The notes under the pieces: model-generated | Seen by the model: the letters and a program-made list of their open reading frames with translations, nothing else | Told to the model about the DNA's origin: nothing | Databases searched by the model: none | Assembly: GCF_011038645.2 (NCBI RefSeq) | Contig: NZ_CP064955.1 | Coordinates: 1,488,001 to 1,552,000, forward strand | DNA length: 64,000 nt | From: Corynebacterium qintianiae | GTDB lineage: Bacteria > Actinomycetota > Actinomycetes > Mycobacteriales > Mycobacteriaceae | Direction of reading: 5' to 3' | Program-made: the position numbers and the translations under genes | Part shown: positions 59,108 to 64,000 of the stretch, in pieces | How positions within the stretch are numbered: position 1 is the stretch's first letter | Layout: each line of letters starts with the position of its first letter

Positions 59108-60028
59108 CTACCGCGTGAGCGCCAACGCGTAGACCATATCCAGCAACGGCGTATCGACGCCCCCACGCCGCGCCATCCGCCGCAGCGCGCCCACCTGCGC
59201 ATCCAGCTCGTTGGGCAGGCCGGCCGCGATGTCGCGGTGCATCGAACTCGTGGCCCCGGCGTACTGCGCGTCGCAGAACGCGAGGTTCTTCTCCACGGCC
59301 CCGTCCGCCAAATCCACGCCCAGCGCGCGGCCCGCGGCGGCGACCTCCTCCATCAACCCGCGCAGCTGCGGCCGCAGCTCGTCGCGCAGGTACCCCATCG
59401 GGCGCTGCGCCACAGCGCCCAGGACGCCGGTGGTGGCGACGAACATCGCCTTCATCCACACGTCGGTGAGGATGGTGCCGTTCTCGCCGTGATACTTCGA
59501 GCGGATCCCGGCGTCGCGCAGGGCGTCGACAAGCTCGAGCGCTGCGGGCGGTGTGTCGAAAACGCCCGGCAGGAGGCCGAAGTTCAGTGAGAGCGGACCC
59601 GGGTTGAGCGTAATTTCGGCGGGCGCGATGCGCGTCATGTAGCCGCGCACCACACCGGCGAGAACGCGCTCGGCACCGAAGATGTCGGCGGCGGTGAAGT
59701 GCACCTCGACGGAATTGTGGGTAGTCACGACGGGCACGTCGGCGAGCGTCTCGACGTCCGCGAACGTGGCGTTGCCGGGCAGCGCCTTCGTCGCCACAAC
59801 AACGATATCCACGCCGCCCAGCTTGTCGACGACCTCCCCGGACGTCTCCCCCGCCACAAAACGCGTTACAGTGCGCTCGCCGTCCGGGCTTGTCAGGCGC
59901 AGGCCTCTCTCGCGCAGTGCCGCGAGCGTCTCGTCGCGCGCGATGAATCCGACGTCGTTGCCCGCATCGGCCAGCAAGCCGCCGAAGTACCCGCCCACGC
60001 CGCCGGCACCCACAAACAGAATCTTCAT
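59108..60028 (-). CDS. panE: 2-dehydropantoate 2-reductase family protein
   Basis: A 306-residue NADP-dependent reductase of the ApbA/PanE family. The N-terminal Rossmann loop MKILFVGAGGVGGYFGG, ATKALPGN, and C-terminal KYHGENGTILTDVWMKAMFVATTGVLGA (with the catalytic Lys) are visible. It would make pantoate for coenzyme A, although family members also act on other 2-ketoacids, and ilvC may supply this activity in Corynebacterium. TAGTGT ends six bases before the ATG. Confidence 0.85.
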   Translation of the reverse strand: MKILFVGAGGVGGYFGGLLADAGNDVGFIARDETLAALRERGLRLTSPDGERTVTRFVAGETSGEVVDKLGGVDIVVVATKALPGNATFADVETLADVPVVTTHNSVEVHFTAADIFGAERVLAGVVRGYMTRIAPAEITLNPGPLSLNFGLLPGVFDTPPAALELVDALRDAGIRSKYHGENGTILTDVWMKAMFVATTGVLGAVAQRPMGYLRDELRPQLRGLMEEVAAAGRALGVDLADGAVEKNLAFCDAQYAGATSSMHRDIAAGLPNELDAQVGALRRMARRGGVDTPLLDMVYALALTR

Positions 60029-60080
60029 ACTGCAACACTAGCGCCGAAGCTAAGTTTCGCCTCTCGCATGCTCTTCGCGC

Positions 60081-60199
60081 GAAGACGTCAGCGCGAAAAT
60101 GAGCTATTTTGAGCACGCAAAAAGGCGCTGAGGTCTTCCAGCGAAGACGTCAGCGCGAAAAGGCGCTGTTTCCAGAGCGCAAAACGCGCCGAGGTCTTC
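60081..60199. repeat. Tandem pair of ~57-base inverted-repeat units (locus 2)
   Basis: Units at 60081-60138 and 60143-60199 each begin with GAAGACGTCAGCGC and end with GCGCTGAGGTCTTC (second copy GCGCCGAGGTCTTC). Four bases (CAGC) separate them, so the period is 62, as at locus 1. Interiors are alike in pattern: an A run, a GC core, a T run, a GC core and an A run. The array fills the gap between the GH25 gene and panE, both on the minus strand, and could terminate the NUDIX-GH25 transcript. Confidence 0.87.
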
Positions 60200-60203
60200 C
60201 ACA

Positions 60204-60776
60204 CTAGCGCCGCGCGTTGAAATCCACGTCGCCGTCGTACCCCGGCACCCGCCCGCGCGAGGTGTACTGCCACATGGTGGGCGACTGTTTGCCCACGGCA
60301 GAGGGCCACGCCGCGTCACCTGGGTAGGAACCGGTGTCCGCGCCGTACTCCGCGAGCCACAGCGCGCCGAACCGCCGCGTGTCGGCACCGAGCATGCGCC
60401 AGCGCCACCACCGGCGCGAAGTGTAGATACCCGCGACGGGAACGCCTGCGGACGTGAAGAGGGAATGCGCGAGAGAGACGTCGTCAAGCGAAAGCCCCGC
60501 GGGGGTCTCGCAGTCGAGCCACAGTGGCGCGCGCAGCGATCCCAGCACCGCGAGGCTGGCCTCTACCTGCTCGCTTATCGACGTCCCCTCGGATGAATTG
60601 CGCAGGTAGTGGTACGTCTCCACCTCGAGCCCGGCCGAGAGGGCGTCGGCGAGATGGGAGGAAAAAACGCGGTCCCTGTACGTGCCGTCGGTGGTGCGCA
60701 GGACGACGAACGAGATGTCCAGGGACGACAACGCGAGCCCGTCCTGGTGCTCGGAGACATCGACGCCGAAGCGCAT
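60204..60776 (-). CDS. Glycoside hydrolase family 25-like (lysozyme) protein
   Basis: The 190-residue protein has the GH25 barrel pattern: RFGVDVSEHQ at strand 1 (catalytic-site Asp), YHYLRNSSEG, LWLDCETPAG (the D-x-E catalytic pair) and PVAGIYTSRRWW, ending WQYTSRGRVPGYDGDVDFN, a near-invariant C-terminal block. GH25 enzymes cut MurNAc-GlcNAc bonds. No signal peptide is present if ATG 60776 is used, which overlaps the NUDIX stop as TGATG. The in-frame extension to 61190 is an Arg-rich antisense-like shadow and is rejected. Confidence 0.85.
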   Translation of the reverse strand: MRFGVDVSEHQDGLALSSLDISFVVLRTTDGTYRDRVFSSHLADALSAGLEVETYHYLRNSSEGTSISEQVEASLAVLGSLRAPLWLDCETPAGLSLDDVSLAHSLFTSAGVPVAGIYTSRRWWRWRMLGADTRRFGALWLAEYGADTGSYPGDAAWPSAVGKQSPTMWQYTSRGRVPGYDGDVDFNARR

Positions 60777-61300
60777 CAGCGTTTGGCCAGGCCCAAGCGC
60801 GGCGAGAAATTCGCGGGATGGCGGCGCTGCGAAGCGGCGTCGGCGATGGCGAGGCGCCATTTTGGGTCCGTCACCGGCATCGTGGAAATGGGGAACCAGC
60901 CGACGTCGACGGATTCGTCGTCGCCGACAACGGGCTCGGCGGCGGGGTCCACCGGCTCGAGTCTCAACTGCACCGACATGTACGAGGCGCGGTCGCCGTT
61001 GGAGTGCGTGATCGGGCCGACGGCACCGACGCCGAGGAGCGCCGCCGCCTCCGCGCGCACCCCGGTCTCCTCCAACACCTCGCGCGCGGCGGCGTGGTGC
61101 GGCTCCTCTCCCGGATCGCAGATGCCGGTGACGGGCGTCCACTCGCCGTTGTCGGCGCGCTTGACCAGCAGCACGTCGGGCACCGCCCACGGCGAGTCAG
61201 TCGTGGTGTCGCGCAGCACGATCGCCGCCACCGAGGGCAGCCACATGAGGTCGGTGCCAATCTTTTCGCGGGTGTGAACGATGAACTCGGGGATGGGCAT
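60776..61300 (-). CDS. NUDIX hydrolase
   Basis: A 174-residue NUDIX hydrolase with the box GICDPGEEPHHAAAREVLEETGV (G-x5-E-x7-R-E-V-x-E-E-x-G-V; shown in parts GICDPGEE and REVLEETGV as key residues). It hydrolyses a nucleoside diphosphate linked to another group; the substrate is unknown. TAGACT ends six bases before the ATG, so the transcript with the GH25 gene is probably leaderless. Confidence 0.87.
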   Translation of the reverse strand: MPIPEFIVHTREKIGTDLMWLPSVAAIVLRDTTTDSPWAVPDVLLVKRADNGEWTPVTGICDPGEEPHHAAAREVLEETGVRAEAAALLGVGAVGPITHSNGDRASYMSVQLRLEPVDPAAEPVVGDDESVDVGWFPISTMPVTDPKWRLAIADAASQRRHPANFSPRLGLAKR

Positions 61301-61346
61301 GGTTCGAGTCTAACGGGCGGGCGGTGGACTAGGATTACCAACCATC

Positions 61347-62078
61347 ATGACCGAGCAATCGCTTGACGACGCCCCCTCCGACGCTCCCGTCGACGCTCCC
61401 GTCGACGCCAACACCCGGCTCCTTCGCGCCCTGCCCGCGCCGGTGTTCACCGTCGCCTACGGCGCCATCGTGATTGCACTCATCGCCGGGGCCGTCGTGC
61501 TGGCGGACAACGCGAGCTCGCAGGAGAGCGCTGCGCCGGTCGTCGGCAAGCCCGCGCGACCGTTCTTTCCGGTTCAAACCGACGTCGACAACGTCGAGGC
61601 GTCCGTGCGCCCGTACCTGATTACCGACACCGCCTCTGCGCGCACCGCGTCGGGTGTGACGCTGACGGGCGCGATGACGGACCAGGCGGAGACGGATGTG
61701 AGCGAGTTCGCGGGACACGTCTCGCGCCTGCTCGAGCAGAACTGCGTGGACAACATGACTGTGCGCAGCCAGGACAACGTGCGCATAAACCTGTGGGGCT
61801 ACTGTTACCACTCCCCCGGCGCGGCGGAGATTGAGACCTACGTCGAGGCCGCGCTGGAAAACTCAGCGGACTCCGTATCGTTCTCGTTCTACCCCGGGCT
61901 GCCGGTGGAGCACCAGGTGGCCCTGACGTGGTTCGAAGACACAGCCGACGATGCCGACGCCGCGATGGATTCCTGGGAGGATATCGAGCCGGTCGGGCGC
62001 ATCCAGCAGGTCTCTCTATCTTCTTACGATCCGGCAGCGGTGCGCCAGAAAGACGTGTTCGCGGAACCGGACCAGTAA
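61347..62078 (+). CDS. Single-pass membrane protein of unknown function
   Basis: A 243-residue protein: an acidic N-terminus with a short DAPSDAPVDAPVDA repeat, one helix (about 33-53, VFTVAYGAIVIALIAGAVV), then an extracytoplasmic domain with two cysteines (LLEQNCVDN and LWGYCYHSPG) that could form a disulfide. I do not recognise the family. It is convergent with the serine protease gene four bases away. Confidence 0.75.
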   Translation: MTEQSLDDAPSDAPVDAPVDANTRLLRALPAPVFTVAYGAIVIALIAGAVVLADNASSQESAAPVVGKPARPFFPVQTDVDNVEASVRPYLITDTASARTASGVTLTGAMTDQAETDVSEFAGHVSRLLEQNCVDNMTVRSQDNVRINLWGYCYHSPGAAEIETYVEAALENSADSVSFSFYPGLPVEHQVALTWFEDTADDADAAMDSWEDIEPVGRIQQVSLSSYDPAAVRQKDVFAEPDQ

Positions 62079-62082
62079 GCGG

Positions 62083-63075
62083 CTACCAGCTCTTCATTTC
62101 CCACTGGGCGTCCGGGATCACAGTGGTGATCACCTGCATCGTCTGGTCCACGTTGGAGTAGGACATGAGTCTGGGGTTGTCCATGCCCTCGTAGCACTCC
62201 TCTCCGGAGCGGCCGGCCTCCGTGCCGGAGACCACCCCGATGATGGTGGCGCGGCCGTTGACGTCCTGGAATACCGGCCCGCCCGAGTCGCCTTTCGCGG
62301 CGCACACCGCGGCGATGTCACCCTTGGTCTCGCGGGTGGCGTCGGAGTCGGTGGTGATGATCTGCACGCGGCCGGTCTCGCGGAACTGCCCGCAGGTATA
62401 ACCCGTGGTGCCGCCGGTCTTGCAAATGTGGTCCGCGGGCACTGCGAGATCTTCGGCGATCCCGGTCTCGATGGGGTTGCCCACCAGCGTCATGTAGCGC
62501 TCGGGGTCGGTAATCTCGATCACCGCGACGTCAATGTCCGGGGCGCCCTCGCTGTACAGGCCGGAGTAAACGAAGTGGCCGACCTCGCGGGAATAATCCT
62601 GGGCGGTGGTGGCGTTGGTGGGCCACACCAGATCACCCTCGCGGCCGCAGTGGCCTGCGGTGACGGCGTAGTCCCGGCCCTCAGCGTCGCTGAACGAGAA
62701 TGCCACCGTGCAGGACTGGGCGGTAAACGCCTCACCGGGCTGCGGGTAGTGGTCCGTCGACTGGATCAGGGTGCCAGGGGCCCACAGCGCGAAACTGGGC
62801 ACACGCACCACGTTCGCGTCCTGGGGCACCTCGTGTGGGGCGTCCTCGGCCACGGGCGGAGAGACGTCCGCGCCCTCCCCCGGTGTCTGCACAGCCTCAA
62901 GCGCCTGGCGCTCCTGCACCGTCGCCGTGGGGATGCTTGTGGCGTTGAGACCGGCCCACACGACTGCCGCGATCGTGAACACTGCGACGGCCAGGATCGC
63001 CGTCCACGCACCGATACCTAAGCCGGGCGGGTGCGCTGGCACGCGGTGTCGGCCGGGGTTACTCGGATTGCTCAC
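62083..63075 (-). CDS. Membrane-anchored trypsin-like serine protease
   Basis: A 330-residue S1-type protease with one N-terminal helix (about 20-45) anchoring it to the membrane and no cleavable signal. The triad is readable: His in AVTAGHCG, Asp in APDIDVAVIEI, Ser in KGDSGGPVF; two disulfides are likely (CTVAF/GHCG and CKTGGTTGYTCG). The start is GTG 63075, which lies inside the 3' end of a 41-residue ORF. Substrate unknown. Confidence 0.87.
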   Translation of the reverse strand: MSNPSNPGRHRVPAHPPGLGIGAWTAILAVAVFTIAAVVWAGLNATSIPTATVQERQALEAVQTPGEGADVSPPVAEDAPHEVPQDANVVRVPSFALWAPGTLIQSTDHYPQPGEAFTAQSCTVAFSFSDAEGRDYAVTAGHCGREGDLVWPTNATTAQDYSREVGHFVYSGLYSEGAPDIDVAVIEITDPERYMTLVGNPIETGIAEDLAVPADHICKTGGTTGYTCGQFRETGRVQIITTDSDATRETKGDIAAVCAAKGDSGGPVFQDVNGRATIIGVVSGTEAGRSGEECYEGMDNPRLMSYSNVDQTMQVITTVIPDAQWEMKSW

Positions 63076-63184
63076 CAGCGTTGTCCGAACTTTCCTCGTA
63101 GGGCTGGTTCTTCAGGTCCCGGATAAACTTCTCCGGGTCGAACTCCGTGAAGTACTCCGGTTCCGCGAACTGCTCCTGTGCCAT
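63059..63184 (-). CDS. Small acidic 41-residue protein
   Basis: An ORF of 41 codons begins at ATG 63184 with the good ribosome site AAGGCGG six bases upstream, 11 bases after the thrC stop, and overlaps the protease start by 17 bases. The product begins MAQEQFAEPEYFTEFDPEKF and is acidic without a hydrophobic segment; it ends NAGEQSE. I know no family. The ribosome site and spacing suggest it is translated and couples thrC to the protease. Confidence 0.6.
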   Translation of the reverse strand: MAQEQFAEPEYFTEFDPEKFIRDLKNQPYEESSDNAGEQSE

Positions 63185-63195
63185 GGTGTGCCGCC

Positions 63196-64000
63196 TTACA
63201 CGTCAGTGTTCTCGATGGACTGGGTGATGTAATCCTTCACCTTATCCGCGTCATTGGGCAGGTCAACAACGTGGCGCTCGGCGTCCATGACGTGGGCGAA
63301 GCGCTCGGGCACCTCGGGGGCGGTGCCGAGGGCCTCGATGATGGTCTCCGAGAACTTGACCGGCAGGGCGGTCTCCACCACCACGATCGGGGTCTCCACC
63401 TGTTCAGAAACGCCGCGGGCGACGAACATGCCGTCGGCGGTGTGCGGGTCAAGCAGGTAACCGTACTCCTCCTTGACTGCCTTGATGGTGGCGAGGCGGT
63501 CGGCGTGGGTGGACGTGCCGGACAGGAAGCCGAAGTCCTCGCGGATGCGGTCCATGCACTCCGGGTCTCCCAGCTCATCGGCGGCGAAACCGCCCTCCTT
63601 GGCCTTGACGGCGAACAGCTCCGCGGTCAGGTGGGCGTTTCGCCCGGTGGCGTCGAAAATGAAGCGCTCGAAGTTCGAGGCGCGCGAGATGTCCATCGAC
63701 GGGCTCGACGTCGCGTGGGTCTCGGCCGCAGTGCGCGGACGGTAGTCGCCACCGGCGAAGAACTCGTGCAGCACGTCGTTCTCGTTGGTGGCCACGATGA
63801 GCTTGTCCACCGGAAGCCCCATCTGCTTGACCACGTGACCTGCGCAAATGTCCCCGAAGTTGCCCGTCGGCACGGAGAAGGACACCTTCTCGTCGTTGGA
63901 CTCGGTGACGCGCAGGTAGGTGGAGATGTAGTAGACGGTCTGCGCCAGCAGGCGCGCCCAGTTGATGGAGTTGACGGCGCCGATGCGGTACTTCGTCTTG
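63196..64000 (-). CDS. thrC: Threonine synthase ThrC (5' part outside window)
   Basis: PLP enzyme converting O-phosphohomoserine to threonine. The visible C-terminal ~268 residues include SFSVPTGNFGDICAGHVVKQMG, of which SVPTGNFGD is the PLP-phosphate loop, and SSPSMDISRASNFERF, typical of the long-form threonine synthases. The N-terminus with the PLP Lys lies beyond 64000. The frame is open to the window edge. Confidence 0.94.
   Translation of the reverse strand, partial: KTKYRIGAVNSINWARLLAQTVYYISTYLRVTESNDEKVSFSVPTGNFGDICAGHVVKQMGLPVDKLIVATNENDVLHEFFAGGDYRPRTAAETHATSSPSMDISRASNFERFIFDATGRNAHLTAELFAVKAKEGGFAADELGDPECMDRIREDFGFLSGTSTHADRLATIKAVKEEYGYLLDPHTADGMFVARGVSEQVETPIVVVETALPVKFSETIIEALGTAPEVPERFAHVMDAERHVVDLPNDADKVKDYITQSIENTDV

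Noticed and set aside
60777..61190. N-terminal extension of the GH25 protein in the same frame
   Set aside because: It overlaps the NUDIX gene entirely, is Arg/Gly-rich in the way of antisense or out-of-frame GC-rich DNA, and the GH25 domain starts exactly at the coupled ATG.

Overview
The window is a stretch of a high-GC Corynebacterium chromosome. Gene order is the evidence: a dcw division/cell-wall cluster, then idsA-mptA, an Rv2175c-like gene, pknL, aroG, pimB', NlpC/P60 genes, the cta/qcr respiratory genes, ltsA, cobT, ilvE, pepA, aceF, lipB-lipA, glnA and thrC. This is the backbone order I know from Corynebacterium and, more loosely, from Mycobacterium tuberculosis around Rv2150-Rv2220. 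I cannot name the species. I see no insertion sequence, prophage, CRISPR array, rRNA or tRNA.

Layout. 1-12.8 kb (minus strand): mraZ-rsmH-ftsL-ftsI-murE-murF-mraY-murD-ftsW-murG, driven by a promoter with MraZ boxes, makes and inserts peptidoglycan at the septum. 13-14.7 kb: a DUF3040 membrane protein, then a HEPN-like protein and a divergent acetyltransferase sharing an intergenic region with two LexA-type (SOS) palindromes. 14.7-20.4 kb: idsA and mptA (prenyl diphosphate and lipomannan synthesis), an Rv2175c-like DNA-binding protein, a PknL kinase without its extracellular repeats, and aroG. 20.4-26.2 kb (minus): a six-gene run (NlpC/P60, pimB', glk, plsC, a small membrane protein, a 3'-5' exoribonuclease), preceded by a second NlpC/P60 gene under a c-di-AMP (ydaO-yuaA) riboswitch. 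26.5-33 kb (minus): ctaC-ctaF and ctaE-qcrC-qcrA-qcrB, subunits of the cytochrome bc1-aa3 supercomplex. 33-40.7 kb: ltsA, erpA, a DUF3043 protein, a solitary cobT, ilvE, pepA and a small conserved protein.

40.7-49.4 kb (plus) is a lipoate block: aceF with three lipoyl domains, the glycine cleavage genes gcvP-gcvT-gcvH, then lipB and lipA, which make the cofactor used by AceF and GcvH. 49.5-55.4 kb is a fatty-acid module (acyl-CoA dehydrogenase/oxidase, thiolase, divergent FabG4-type reductase, HtdX-type hydratase) around a perfect palindrome. 55.4-64 kb: DUF4191 and RDD membrane proteins, glnA, an XRE regulator with a membrane protein, a ketopantoate reductase, a NUDIX/GH25 pair, a one-helix protein, a membrane-anchored serine protease, an unreported-looking 41-residue ORF, and the 3' part of thrC.

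The most unusual signal is a family of ~57-base intergenic units bounded by inverted 14-mers. It occurs as a tandem pair with a 62-base period at two places 11 kb apart (49397-49515 and 60081-60199). Other points worth checking are the SOS boxes at the HEPN gene, the missing extracellular part of PknL, the replaced catalytic glutamate in CobT, and about a dozen genes whose -10 box sits 6-7 bases before the start codon, which predicts leaderless mRNAs.
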